Shown here one piece after another: positions 53,666 through 64,000 of a stretch of 64,000 bases of DNA (the first letter of the stretch is position 1; each line of letters opens with the position of its first letter). Source of the stretch: Chaetoderma sp. LZ-2023a (Eukaryota; Mollusca; Caudofoveata; Chaetodermatida; Chaetodermatidae). The stretch is from NCBI GenBank assembly GCA_034401795.1, contig CM067374.1, positions 98,986,860 through 99,050,859 on the forward strand, in the 5' to 3' direction. Under the pieces are notes generated by a model. The model searched no databases. It was not told where the DNA came from and saw only the letters and a program-made list of their open reading frames with translations. A program made the translations under genes and the position numbers.

Positions 53666-55560
53666 GCTTTCCTAGAATCTAGTCATCTTCTTGCCTAAGA
53701 ATTAGTCTTATTTCCTTATTTGTTTAATATTGGGAATGTTTAATGGCTAAAAATATTCATACCAAGGCATTGCCAGTCTTGTAGTCTCTCTTGGAATTGT
53801 AGTCTATTCAGACATTTATTCGTTTATCAGGGACAATTTTCAACGTAATTAAAGACTCTCCTGACTGGTTACCGTATGGGATTTTGTTGCAGATTATTTT
53901 ATATGCGCATTTCATCAGCCGATAAGTCAGTGTGTATTTTACGCATTATTTCGAGATACGATTTTTGCTTTCATCCAACTTTAGATGGTCTTCGGGCCAT
54001 TCAGCCTTTTTTCTCGCTCCTTTTACCTCTTATGTCGGCAGGTTGACATATTTATTTAACCAAAGGGAGTTTATTTGTGGATGGGATAACCCTGATTTTT
54101 AAGTAAATCGTAGTATAATTTTGTCAGTCGCTGAAAAGAATTAGAATCAGTAGAGGTTTCATAGGATCATTATGAGTACAGGATAATGTCTACAAGTACA
54201 TTATTCGCTTAGAAAAGATAATCAATCGGATAAGGGGGCAGGAAGGAGGAATATGAGTCGGATTCTTCTTCTGCGTTGACATAGTTTCGGTGAGTTCGTT
54301 TTATTTTCATTTTTTCCAGATTTTGTTTGTTTTTCCTTTTATAGCGTAATTTTTGCTCTATTTTGACTGGGTTGCTGCAGGCCTTTGGACGGTGGTTCGG
54401 GGGGGGGGGGCTGGGCTTGGGATTTGCTGGGTATTTTGGGTGCAGTTTGGCTGAGGGTTGTTGGTGATGCCACCGGCAATTTTCGGTCGGATTATTCCCG
54501 GACTATTCGGTGAGTATTGGGTTTTTGCTTGTTGAGATTGTTGTCTGGGGGCTGGCGGTGGGCCGGTTGGAGTGGGGTTGGGGTTGCATTGGAAGGGGGA
54601 AGAGCAGACGGGAATCTTTGGATTTAAGCATCCACCAACTATTTTCGGTCAAAATGTTTTCTAAATCTTTGCAAGTCCAGAGATATTACAGTTGTAATAT
54701 GTCGTCTGCCAAATTCAGTATTCAATCAGTTAATATCTAGTATCAGTGTTCAATCGTTCCTTTCTTTGGGATTTCTAACACAATGTCATTTGTTAGTACA
54801 AAGATGAAATTATTGATGCTAAGACTATAAATATAAGAATCAATAAATTTAGTAAAATCTTTTAAGTTTCTGCCTCTTGGCATGAATATCGAATTGTTTA
54901 GGAGATCTTATTTATCAGCAAGCCCGAGCGGCTAGGCAACCGTTGATGTATTCAATACAAATTTTTTATTAAATCTCCATTGTTATACGATGGTTTAATT
55001 AGATAGTCTAATGTTGGCCATAGTTCTCTTATCAGGACCTTGTCATGTATTCTTTTCATAGAATTGTGATGACGGTCATCACTAGTAACTTTCCCGTAGT
55101 TCATGTAGATCTCGGGCACATGATTTGGCTATATCTTGACTATAAGCACTCCCATAGACTTACTATGGGGTTTTGGTTTGCCCCAATCTCTGGTTAAATC
55201 TCTGTAAATAATATTATCTATAATTTTTGCAGAGTCTTTAGCATTATTAATAAGTTAGGCTATACTGATATGACCCTTTTTGGTCTCCATTCAGAGTAAG
55301 CGGTATTATTAAAATATCCATAATAAACGTGAGTTACCTATTTAGTGAGGGCTAAGCATTATGATATAGCCCAGGATTTTTGGCATATGTAATCTATGTG
55401 TTTTCTATGAGCAGTTCTCTTTAGCATATAGTAAGTTTGACACTTCTTTAAGGGGGGCCTTATTAAAAGGGGCTAGATATTCTTGGATCTAGAATCCTTC
55501 TATGTAGTGTCTTCTTCCAAAATGGTCTTCTGTTCCTTATTATTAGAAGCTATTAGCTTT
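53666..55560 (+). other. Worn RT region of the DIRS-like element; no readable gene
   Basis: Long T-rich DNA between ORF1 and the recombinase, where the reverse transcriptase should be. I see no clear RT motif. A G-run lies at about 54401-54410. Confidence 0.4.
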
Positions 55561-56790
55561 AGAGGGGTTGTTGCTTGTCTATGATTGGCAAGGAGTCTAG
55601 CGATGAGGCTATTCATTGGAAAGTAGATCCAGGCTTCTGTGCATTGGTTGGATTGTCTGTTAGGCTTCTAAATCTCGATTCGCTCAGTCATTGCCATGGG
55701 GTTTTTCTTTCATTTTTAGAAGGAGGAATGAGGTTTAGTCTTATGGATTGTCCTTTAGTAGAGCTGTTTGCGGCCTCTCTGAATGCTCAGATCTTCTCTT
55801 ACATGTATCCTTTTCCGGACAGTCAAGCCATGGGGGTGGATGCTCTGTCTCAGTAGTGGACAGGAATGTTCGCCTATGCCTTCTCTCGAACGATTTTGAT
55901 TCAGTTAGTTTTGAAGAGGGTCAAGGATGAGGTTTGCGAAATTCTTCTGATAGCTCCCTTTTGGCCAAAGAGGATTTGGTTTTTAGACCTAGATTTCTGG
56001 TAGATTTCCCTCTTATTCTTCCAGTATACTAGGATACTAAGACTTTTAATGGCTTTATTAGAGGTCTAAGTAATATTCGTCCTCAGATTGCTAAGCCTGT
56101 ACCTTCCTGGAGTTGGGCTTTGGTTCTTCAAGTTTTGGCAGGTCGCCATTTTGAACCTATTTATTCTACCAGTAGTAAGCTTGGTTTTGTTTTTAATTGT
56201 CAAAGCTGTTGTTTCTTGTTGCTACAGCCTCTGCTGGAAGGCGTTCAAGAGATTCATGCTCTTTCGGCTGAAAAGGAGAGATTTATAGGTTCAGGAGACG
56301 GCTTGGTTTGATATCCCAGAAGGAATTTTTTTATCTAAAACTCAAACTAACCGCTATCCCGCTAGTCCGATCATTTTAAAAATCTTTTTCGTCTATCGAC
56401 ATCCGAAAGATTTTGATGTCCTAGTAAGGCATTAGGAACATTCAATCAGCGATCAGAGGTTATAAGAGTCGATCCATCTCATTTATGTTTTTCCTACGAG
56501 GAAGAGTTATCTAAGCCGGTTTCTAATTCTTCGATTGACAGATGGATTTTTGAGAGAATAATTAAGCCTTGTTATGAGATAGCCTCACCGGATCAAGTTA
56601 ATCTCTCCCTTATTAAGGCCGATGACGTTAGAGGTAGGGCTACTTCTTTCGCTCTTTTTGAGGTTTCGTCTTTAGATGAGTTCATGCAGGTGGCAGGAGG
56701 GAAATGTGAATACACCTTTACATCCTTTTATCTCAAAGACCAGAGTGCAGCAGCTTCCTTCTTTCATAACATTTCCACTTTTAACTAATA
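55560..56790 (+). pseudogene. RNase H end and tyrosine-recombinase remnant of the DIRS-like element
   Basis: Plus-strand text includes IHWKVDPGFCALVG, VELFAASLNAQIFSYMYPFP, DSQAMGVDALSQ, WTGMFAYAF and CEILLIAPFWPKRIW. This closely follows the conserved RNase H-to-recombinase stretch of DIRS/Ngaro polyproteins (DLFASRLN..LPRFVS..PDP.A...DALSQ.W). Further on, LSLIKADDVRGRATSFALFE and CEYTFTSFYLKD match the end of the recombinase (H/R box, R-G-x-A..., F..FYL.D). It is broken in many places; fossil. Confidence 0.75.
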
Positions 56791-57438
56791 AAGCCGAAGA
56801 CTATTTACCAAGCACTTCCCACCATTTTCGTTAGGACTCTGCGTCTGTGAGAAATGGTGAGAGTCTTCTGTTGGTTTTTATTTATTTCTTTAAGTTCAAG
56901 TTGTTCTTATTTGCTAATCATGGTGTGATTGAGCTAAATGCACTATTAGGTTATGTTATTAGCATTTGGATAAGATTGGTTTAATTTTATCCTTGTTTGT
57001 TAAATGAAAAAGCTGAAGACTATTTACCAAGCACTTCCCACCATTTTCGTTAGGACTATGCGTCTGTGAGAAATGGTGAGAGTCTTCTTTTGGTTTTTAG
57101 TTATTTCTTTAACTTCAAGTTGTTCTTATTTGCTAATCACGGTGTGATTGAGCTAAATGCTCTATTAGGTTATGTTGTTAACATTTGGATAAGATTGATT
57201 TAATTGTATCCTTCTTTGTTAACTAAAAAAGCCGAAGACTATTTACCAAGCACTTCCCACCATTTTCGTTAGGACTATGCGTCTGTGAGAAATGGTGAGA
57301 GTCTTCTTTTGGTTTTTATTTATTTCTTTAAGTTCAAGTTGTTCTTATTTGCTAATCACGGTGTGCTTGAGCTAAATGCACTATGATGTTATGTTATTAA
57401 CATTGGGATAAGATTGGTTTGATTTTTATCCTGGTTTA
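56788..57438 (+). repeat. Threefold tandem repeat, ~218-bp unit, each with a hairpin
   Basis: Units start at about 56790, 57008 and 57227 with AAAGCCGAAGACTATTTACC (one has CTGAAGAC) and are highly alike. Each contains GAAGACT...CCACCATTTTC...GAAATGGTG...AGTCTTC, which folds as an interrupted hairpin. It lies between the recombinase and the right inverted end. DIRS-order elements carry internal repeats near the 3' end that serve their circular intermediate, so this may be part of that machinery, here amplified. Confidence 0.85.
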
Positions 57439-57497
57439 CTGATTCTCTAATCTCCTCCCACCGTATGTGGACAGGGGGCACTGACCAAATCTACGGG

Positions 57498-57550
57498 TTT
57501 AGCAAGTAGTGATTGAACGGTAATGGATGTTTTTGTGGTGTAATAACAAC
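57498..57550 (-). repeat. Right inverted terminal repeat of the DIRS-like element
   Basis: The 53-bp inverted copy of 51700-51752, ending ...GGTGTAATAACAAC. Gypsy pol similarity on the minus strand begins immediately beyond it. Confidence 0.85.
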
Positions 57551-59030
57551 CCCCCACAGACCCCCCTTGCTTTATAACAGTGGCAAGGTGAAGAATCACT
57601 TGGAACTCGTGATATACCATCAGCATTAGAGTGCTGTTTACGGGCCTGTACTGCATCGTCATATTATATTGGGACAGTTCTTCTAGCCATCTAGCTAGTT
57701 GTCCTTCGATGTGCTTGAAACTGAGCAGCCACGTGAGACTGTGATGGTCAGTCCGCACAATAAATGACCGTCCTAGCAAGTACATACGGTACTGCCTAGT
57801 AAATGCTACCACGGCCAGCAACTCTTTGCGTGTAACACAATATTTACGCTGAGCCGGTGTCAACGTTCGGCTCGCAAAACCAATAAGCACCTGCTTTCCA
57901 TTCTGAATTTGGGATAACTCTGCACCAATAGCAGCCTCTGAAGCATCAGTATCCAGTATGAAGGTACCATCCGGTGTCGCATAACCTAACACTGCAAGGT
58001 TGGCCATAGCACCCTGAAGTGTTTCGAAAGCTACCTGATGATCTAGAGTCCAGTTATACTCTACCTTGGAACTGGTAAGTGCAGAGAGAGGAGCAGAAAT
58101 ACCAGCAAAACCCTGTATGTGCTCTCGGTGGTAATTCATGAACCCTAGGAAAGATTCCAGCTCTTTCCTGGTCTTAGGAACAGGCCAATTAGCGACGCTT
58201 TCCATATTGTTTGGCTTAACTGCGATTCCCTTATCACTCACCAACTTGCCTAAGAAACAGAGTTCTGTATGGAACAGATTACACTTCTTAGGTTTTAATT
58301 TAAGGTTGTGCAACAGGAATCTGGAAAGGTCAGCTTTCAAGTTGGTTATATGACTGTCAAGGTCAGTCCCTGTCACTAACACGTCACCTAAATACGCAAG
58401 ACACTCGCACGAGTTAAGACCTTGCAACACCAGCTGAACAACCCTCTGAAAGGTAGCCGGGCTGTTGCATGTACCAAATAGCATCCGGACAAATTCAAAG
58501 AGCCCATATCTTGTGATAAATGCGAGCTTGTGGCGGTCTGCTGGGTCAACCTCGACCTGCCAATACCCGGCTGCCATATCAAGTGTGCTGATGAACTTAG
58601 CACCACCAGGTGCATCCAGTCATGTCTCAATGTTTGGTAGGTGGTAACGGTCTTTGCGAGTTAGACTGTTCAGAGCTCGAAAATCGACGCAGTACCGCAC
58701 GGTACCGTCTTTCTTCTGAACTAATACCGGGGCTGACGACCACTCAGATTTTGACGGAACTATGATACCTTTCGCTAACATTTCCGCAAGGTGTTTCTCT
58801 TCCTCATTCTCAAAACCAAGAGGAGTTCGTCTAAGTTTAGAACGAACAGGTTGTGCATTACCTGTGTCAACCTTATGTCCTATCCCCTTGAACAAACCCA
58901 AATCAAGATCATCTTTTGCAAATGCATCCTGATACTCGATTAACATGGATTTAACTTGCGAAGACTGCATCTCCGATAAACCCGATGTCGACATCTCATA
59001 CAGCTCCTGTAAGAACACAGGGATGTCCAC
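57551..59030 (-). pseudogene. RT-RNase H part of the tRNA-Leu Gypsy element
   Basis: The minus strand shows the RT entry (SKLRRTPLGFENEEEKHLAE, VQKKDGTVRYCVDFRALNSL), RT core (MAAGYWQVEVDPADRHKLAF, LFEFVRMLFGTCNSPATFQR) with a variant of the catalytic box (YLGDVLVTG), thumb (FLGFMNYHREHIQGFAGISA) and RNase H (FILDTDASEAAIGAELSQ, FIVRTDHHSLTWL). Fossil, with a few breaks. Confidence 0.8.
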
Positions 59031-59031
59031 C

Positions 59032-60417
59032 TCAGTGGCTGTAGAAGGCTGTAGAAGGCTGTAAACCGTCCTGGTTTATGGGATTACCAGCAAGTTGAAA
59101 TTCTGTTCTAGGGTCTAAAACCTCCTCAATTTCTGTGACAATACCAAGGTTGTGGTCTTGTTCCAGAGTAATATAGTGGGCCGACAGGTTCCTTAACAAA
59201 ATAGGAATCTGCGAATCTGTGGCCACTGTATGAGGTGTTACCAGACCCTCCAGTTTAGATGAGGGCTGGAGCACAACATCATTCTGTACCTCCTGATCCA
59301 GAACACCTGTGGTCTTCACGGCCTCAAAAGGACCAACGACCACTTTCTGCTTCAATGTTACCCGAGCTACTTGGGCTTCCTTCCCATGAGCTCTCAACAT
59401 TGATGCTTGAACCGGTTCTCCATTAATTGTCAGACACAGTCTAGTCAGGTCAATGGTGGCCTTGTGTGACTTCAAGAAATCCAGGCCTAATATAATCGGA
59501 TCATTAATATTGGCAAGAAGGACTGGCCAGTTGAACATCATAGAGCCTAATGCAATTGTGACTGGCTCAACACTTTCCGCAGGGATAATATTGTCTCTAC
59601 CTGCACATTTCAATGTAATATACTCCAACTTCTCTAAAGGGTAAGGTAATTTATTTGCAAAGAAATTGCCAATTACTGTCACTTGTGCCGCAGTGTCCAC
59701 CACTGCATCAATGGAAACACCATTTACTTCAATGGGAATGACTAGTGTCATAGGGTCACGATTAAACTCATACATGCGAACATCATATGATCGCACAGGC
59801 GAAGATCTTGGTGAAGCAGAAGGTGATGGCGACCGTGTACGCCTCGGCTCTGGACACTCAGGGGGAAAATGCCCCTCTAAATTGCAATTAAAGCACTTTC
59901 CCGATCTGAGAGGAGAAGGGGAACGCGATGGAACAACCTTCCCTCTTGGAGGAGACCGACCTCGACCGAATTGACCAGATATAAGATTCAAAATCTTAGC
60001 AACATCTACCTTCATCTCCGCCATATCCTTCCTAAGTCCTTCTACATCTTTCTCCAATTTATCTATCCTGCTTGGAGCCGTTATGCCTCTCAACTGCTCA
60101 GGATTATCTGCCTCCATCAAACCAGAAGCATCATCCGGAAAACGGACCTTTCGAACCTCAGGTCTTCTGGAACCCATGATCAATCTTTGATTATGGATAG
60201 CTGCATTGACCATTTGTACAGCCTCCTCCAGGGTGCTCGGATCTTTATCCATAGCTATCAGAGCGGCTCGTTTATGCTCAACACCCCGTAGGAATGCATC
60301 AATGGCAATTGTCTCGCCCAAACTCTCTGAGGCATCATGGTAACCATCTAAAGTGAGCTCCTGAATGATATCTGCAAATTCTTCTAAAGAGTTACCCTCT
60401 TGTCGAATATCTTGCAT
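59032..60417 (-). pseudogene. Gag-protease part of the tRNA-Leu Gypsy element
   Basis: Capsid-like text (LEEFADIIQELTLDGYHDAS, AIDAFLRGVEHKRAALIAMD), a coiled-coil-like linker, one CCHC knuckle (CFNCNLEGHFPPEC), an S/P/R-rich segment, then the aspartic protease (DAVVDTAAQVTVIG, with the usual G replaced by A in this family's style) and IILGLDFLKSHKATIDL. The frame runs 461 codons. Treated as part of a broken element. Confidence 0.8.
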
Positions 60418-60931
60418 CTTTCTTTATAAAATATCCAAAAACCGACGGTTAAATTACAGCTCAGAATCACGTACATATGACACTGAAGACAACTAACAAT
60501 AACAATCCAGAAACTATAGGGTCGTCATTCCACGGAATACTGACATAGAAGATAGGAACTTAGCACGAAAATATACCTCAATTCATTACAGTTCAAATAA
60601 ATAACATTGAATCTTGAATTTATGACGTATATGACGTATGTATGCAAGGTATATTAATCTATATACCCGACATTTGCATGCTATAGTATAAATAAATAAT
60701 ATATATTTAACTATAACTCACCTATCATCTGTGATTGTTAAATCATACAAAAATAACTATCAAATAATCAAAATGGCGGCCAGAGTCTGTAAAATTGATG
60801 TTCGGGCAGGACTAGAGTAGTCTTTATATTTCCGAGAATTCTATCTTTTTTAACAGCAAAATCGTGAGTAGAATTTAGAAATAACTAATAACAATTTTTA
60901 AGTTAGGGCCCAAAGTACTCCTGACACCATT
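60418..60931 (-). other. Leader region and tRNA-Leu-type primer site of the Gypsy element
   Basis: Next to the LTR, on the minus strand (60929 down to 60917), stands TGGTGTCAGGAGT. This is the exact complement of the 3' end of animal tRNA-Leu (ACTCCTGACACCA), two bases inside the LTR. The remaining roughly 480 bp show no coding sequence. Confidence 0.7.
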
Positions 60932-61737
60932 TGTAGTAACCTAGCTACATATGAAAGGTTACTCACCCAACAGAGGTTTCGAATCGGCCCGTGGAACAAG
61001 CGGCAGATGTGCGCAGTTCAAGTTCCAAGGTACGATTGCCGGGTGTCCGTAGAAACGGCAGGAATCAGCTAGCCTGGCAGCCGCAAAACACGAACTACGG
61101 AATTGCGGGATACCGCCAGCACCACACGTGTATATCTGGAGTAGGTTATAATATTAACATTAAATTTAAAATATAAAATTATTATTGACCATATCGCACA
61201 TGTTAAATAAGTAAATTTGATGTAAAAAGGCGACAATTGCTTGATCTATTAGCAAAACGTAATTGTTTTTAATTACCTCCCCCTATAACGTCACGTCAAG
61301 GACGTAAGAGGGGGCTACGCCGTAAAAGCTGCACAAAATTGTATGCGCGTTATAACGCAATTCCCATCTTGCTATATCTATTATCTTTGGTATGGATTTC
61401 CACTATCTGTGTAATGATGTCATGTACGTAAATCACGTACAAAGATGGCAGCCCATACCGGCCCTCATATCCTGAGTCAGAGAATCGCCAGCGAGGGAAT
61501 GAGGAGTCGGGTATCCTGAGTCAGAGAATCGCCAGCGAGGGAATGAGGAGTCAGGTACCAGCCTAGATAAACGCGGTCTAAAGATTGTAGCCGACGACAT
61601 TTCATTATGACATCAAAGTTACTATGGACTTGTTTGCATTTCCCCAAATAGCGAGGAGCACCACGATTCGTCGGTACAAATTTTATAATGTTATTGGACT
61701 GGCGCAACTATTTAAGGGTGCAGGCCCCGGTGTGACA
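60932..61737 (-). repeat. LTR of the tRNA-Leu Gypsy element
   Basis: Begins TGTAGTAACC on the plus strand and ends GGTGTGACA, so the coding strand runs TGTCACACC...GGTTACTACA with TG/CA ends. It contains a 44-bp direct duplication (61468-61511, 61512-61555), each copy with CTGAGTCAG, an AP-1-like word. The outer limit is supported by unique flanking repeat sequence from 61738. The boundaries are inferred from one copy only. Confidence 0.7.
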
Positions 61738-61800
61738 AGTACACATATTGATGCAAGGCATCAATGGTAAAAAGCGTGCCCGGGGTTATTATAATTCTGA
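61735..61800 (-). repeat. Dispersed 60-bp repeat with small palindrome, copy 2
   Basis: ACAAGTACACATATTGATGC...GGCATCAATGGTAAA...GTTATTATAATT matches 23526-23588 in reverse complement. TTGATGCAAGGCATCAA inside it is self-complementary. Here it forms the pre-insertion flank of the LTR. Confidence 0.7.
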
Positions 61801-62330
61801 GAATAAACTCAACTGTTTCATGAAAAAATGAAGTTATATAAAGGCATACAAGCCACTTATGACAAAAATATACGCGGACAATAAACACAAAAGAAGGAAT
61901 ATTTCTTGCAAAAAGATATGGGCAGTATTAACTATGGGCTAGGAAAAGCAGCTTATATTTTTGGCCAGTCCAACAATTTATCCATCCATCCTTTTTCTCC
62001 AGGCCAAACTTCTTAACAGAGAGATGAACAGACAAAATTAAAAGCAGCCAGTGATGAGAAAATTGCACTACTGCATCAACAGAGCGTAACATATCAAATG
62101 TGGGTCATTAGGTATCAACAACTTGTAAAGATAAAGAAATCAACAGAACTGGCAACCCATTCAGTAGAAAATCAGCGCAAGAAGCAGTACAGACCCTGAC
62201 ACCCATTCAAACATATTAAAGAAAAACTATAAAGAATATTTTAAACCTAAATCTTGACACCTTCTTAAACAGACGTGAAGAGCTTATTATCCGGAAATAT
62301 ATTGGTGAAATATACACTGCAATGCTAGTG
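61801..62330. other. No gene seen
   Basis: Worn AT-rich DNA; possibly the 5' part of the LINE scrap that follows, but no motif is readable. Confidence 0.4.
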
Positions 62331-62530
62331 AAATACACAAAGCAAGTATATTTTTGATGCAATACAGGACCCCGATCTGTACCGACAGATTACCTTTTCA
62401 ACAAAGTTAAGTGGCCAGGATAGAACCAATACTGTGAACCTAGTTTTCTCCAATGGAAATGATATAGTAGAAAACATTCTGACTGAAGACCCAGTGGGAA
62501 ACAGCCACGACATCGTGATCTGTTTCATTT
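62330..62530 (+). pseudogene. LINE endonuclease C-terminal scrap
   Basis: The plus strand reads FDAIQDPDLYRQITFSTKLS then QDRTNTVNLVFSNGNDIVEN and ILTEDPVGNSHDIVICF. This corresponds to the end of the APE endonuclease of CR1-like LINEs (compare LYQHVTKLTRWRG...NLLDLILTNEENM...SPLGKSDHCVLHF in the LINE at 9.4 kb). Divergent copy, isolated, truncated on both sides. Confidence 0.65.
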
Positions 62531-62689
62531 AGCTATCATATCTATGTCACCTATTAAACGATGTCTTTACTGGAAACAGTGACAAACTATTAAATCAAAT
62601 ATTTGTGCTCGACAAAAAGGCCAAAATCGGCCTCAACCGTTGCAATGATGATGATCTTGTTGACCATTTGTACAAATGTTAGGGTATTA

Positions 62690-64000
62690 GCCTGATAAGT
62701 CAGGTTCTACCAGTACACGCGGCTAATAATATGGGATATATAGAAATATTTTCACATTACTACAATAAATATTTGGTGCTAGAATTATTACAATATTTCG
62801 CACAGCACGAGAACATAGTGAGTTCTACATGGCCTTATGTTCGAAAACTGGCTACAAGGCAGGTAGAGATATTTTGGTACCGAATATAGTACATTATTGG
62901 AATTTGACAATGGTGTGCCACTACTAAATTGCATATGACGAAAGTACTGTATAGTAAACATTTTTTAAACCTTTGATACTTTATTAGCGTATTCATATAC
63001 GTATCTACCCATATGGGTGAACCTCTGGGGTCGAACCTATTGCAAACAGTGTGGTACAGAAAATCGTTGATCTGACAGAATTTGTGCCAATTTTCGGTAT
63101 GGAATTGTGTACTATGAAATTACGTTCCTGTAGAATTTTTTTAAATTCGGAATACAACTAGCATATTTCCTATAAGTATTTGTGGGTGACATTCTGGGGG
63201 TGAACGTATTGCAATGAAAACCATGAATTATCCTAAGTTTGAGCTTATTTACGTTATGAAATTTTTAAATCTCACTACGTCGTAAGCTTATGCCCATACC
63301 TATCTAAACATATGGGTGATATTCTGGGCCGAATCCATTATGAGCGTTATGCCAGGACATATCGACATCTATCTGAATGTGGTGAATGTGAACCAACCAT
63401 ATTACAATGGGGCCATATGACGACTATGTAACTACATATTACCAAATTACTTGATGGTAGAATCGTGCAAAAGCAGTAGTACATATGCAGTTATATACAG
63501 CTATATGTAAAAAAAATGATTACAAACCGAGAACTGACATTATAATACTGAATATAGTAGATTGTTGGCATTTGACAACTGTCCGTGGCTACTAAATTGA
63601 ATATTACGAAATTACTACGTGGTAGAAATCTCAAGATTCATTAGCGTATTCATATCCCTATCTAACCATATGGATGAAATTATGTAGCCACACATATTGC
63701 AGACGGTAGGGTATTGAAAACCACAGATCTGCTAACATTGGAACACATTTATGCGATGAAATCGCATACTACGAAAATACTTCTCATTCGAATTCTTTTA
63801 AATTCCCAATGTAACTAGCATATTCAAACTCCTATACGTCTATGTGAGCGAAGTTTTGGAACCGACCATATTACGGAAAGTAGGGCACCGAAAACCACGA
63901 AAACACCATCATTTAAGCTCAATTTTGTGTATTAAAATTACTTCATCTAGAATTTGTTAGATTCGGAATATAACTAGCATATTAAAGCTCAAGTCTATGT
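62690..64000 (-). repeat. Degenerate satellite array, inverse orientation to 20-23 kb
   Basis: Reverse-complement forms of the 20-23 kb satellite: TTCTGGGGC[C]GAA-type landmarks near 63027, 63200, 63327 and 63855, with CTAGCATATT, TAGCGTATTCATA, CATATGGGTGA and AATTACTTCATGGTAGAA-like phrases between them. It continues past the window end. Confidence 0.7.

Larger units (their letters stand above)
51700..57550 (+). mobile_element. Broken DIRS-like tyrosine-recombinase retroelement with inverted ends
   Basis: A plus-strand element bounded by 53-bp inverted repeats that match exactly by eye (51700-51752 and 57498-57550), beginning GTTGTTATTACACC. Inside, from left to right, lie a gag-like ORF1 remnant with a Cys/His cluster (52.1-53.0 kb), a TTCCGG-rich stretch, a very worn RT/RNase H region (53.7-55.9 kb), a tyrosine-recombinase remnant (56.0-56.8 kb) and a threefold 220-bp repeat. 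Inverted terminal repeats with GTT...AAC ends and a tyrosine recombinase in place of an integrase fit the DIRS order. It is broken in many places and old. The right end abuts Gypsy pol sequence, so it apparently inserted into that element. Confidence 0.75.
57551..61737 (-). mobile_element. Broken Ty3/Gypsy element with one LTR (tRNA-Leu primed)
   Basis: Minus strand. A probable 5' LTR (60932-61737), a primer site, a gag-protease part (59032-60417) and protease-RT-RNase H parts (57.55-59.03 kb) are seen. Integrase and the 3' LTR are not found in the window; the element ends at the DIRS-like element. It has a few breaks, and protein similarity is still high, so it is younger than the 0-6 kb remnant. 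No envelope is seen. Confidence 0.85.

Noticed and set aside
51700-57550. Polinton or other capsid-bearing DNA element
   Set aside because: Inverted ends are only 53 bp, and the coding remnants are RNase H and tyrosine recombinase of DIRS type; no polymerase B, packaging ATPase or capsid motif is seen.

Overview
The window is eukaryotic, almost certainly from an invertebrate animal. It is AT-rich, full of microsatellites, and dominated by metazoan transposable elements: env-bearing Ty3/Gypsy elements, CR1-like LINEs, a Tc1 transposon and a DIRS-like element. I cannot name the species. The mix would suit a lophotrochozoan or another marine invertebrate, but that is a guess. I see no convincing complete host gene, no rRNA or tRNA gene, and nothing prokaryotic. 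Two short splice-flanked open stretches (13.3-13.6 kb and 44.6 kb) are the only weak candidates for host exons.

Layout. 0-6.15 kb (- strand): an old, broken Ty3/Gypsy element with integrase, RT/RNase H and a baculovirus-F-like envelope remnant. Its RT is interrupted by an 893-bp insertion with short inverted ends and an 8-bp target duplication (hAT-like). 6.8-12.4 kb (+): a decayed but nearly full-length CR1-like LINE with an SGNH-esterase-like ORF, a PHD-finger ORF1 and an endonuclease/RT ORF2. A roughly 24-bp motif is clustered three times ahead of each of the first two ORFs. 12.4-16.3 kb: CT microsatellites and hairpin repeats. 16.3-18.0 kb: a Tc1 transposon with an uninterrupted 341-aa DD34E transposase and matching 24-bp inverted ends. 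18-24 kb: palindromes, tandem repeats, and a satellite of roughly 170-210 bp period holding a LINE scrap.

24,092-35,325 (-): the most striking object, an 11.2-kb Ty3/Gypsy element that looks whole. It has two 1,499-bp LTRs that look identical by eye, a 4-bp target duplication (ATGT), and uninterrupted gag, pol and F-like env frames. Gag and pol overlap in a -1 relation with a GGGAAAC heptamer in the overlap. It must be a very recent insertion.

35.8-37.0 kb: a 24-bp-unit minisatellite, followed by a 158-bp inverted repeat. 37.86-39.35 kb (-): a gag-protease remnant of an old Gypsy element. 39.4-49.3 kb: non-coding DNA rich in microsatellites and in two families of 90-145-bp hairpin repeats. 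49.3-50.4 kb (+): a LINE RT 3' fragment with a CCHC knuckle. 51,700-57,550 (+): a broken DIRS-like tyrosine-recombinase element bounded by 53-bp inverted repeats, apparently lying within or against a further broken Gypsy element (57.55-61.74 kb, -, with one LTR and a tRNA-Leu-type primer site). 62.3-62.5 kb: a LINE endonuclease scrap. 62.7-64 kb: the same satellite as at 20-23 kb, in the opposite orientation.

The region reads as a nest of insertions of different ages: old fragmentary Gypsy and DIRS copies, a middle-aged LINE, and a young Tc1 and a very young env-bearing Gypsy element. Nothing suggests that the genes co-operate beyond each element's own parts.
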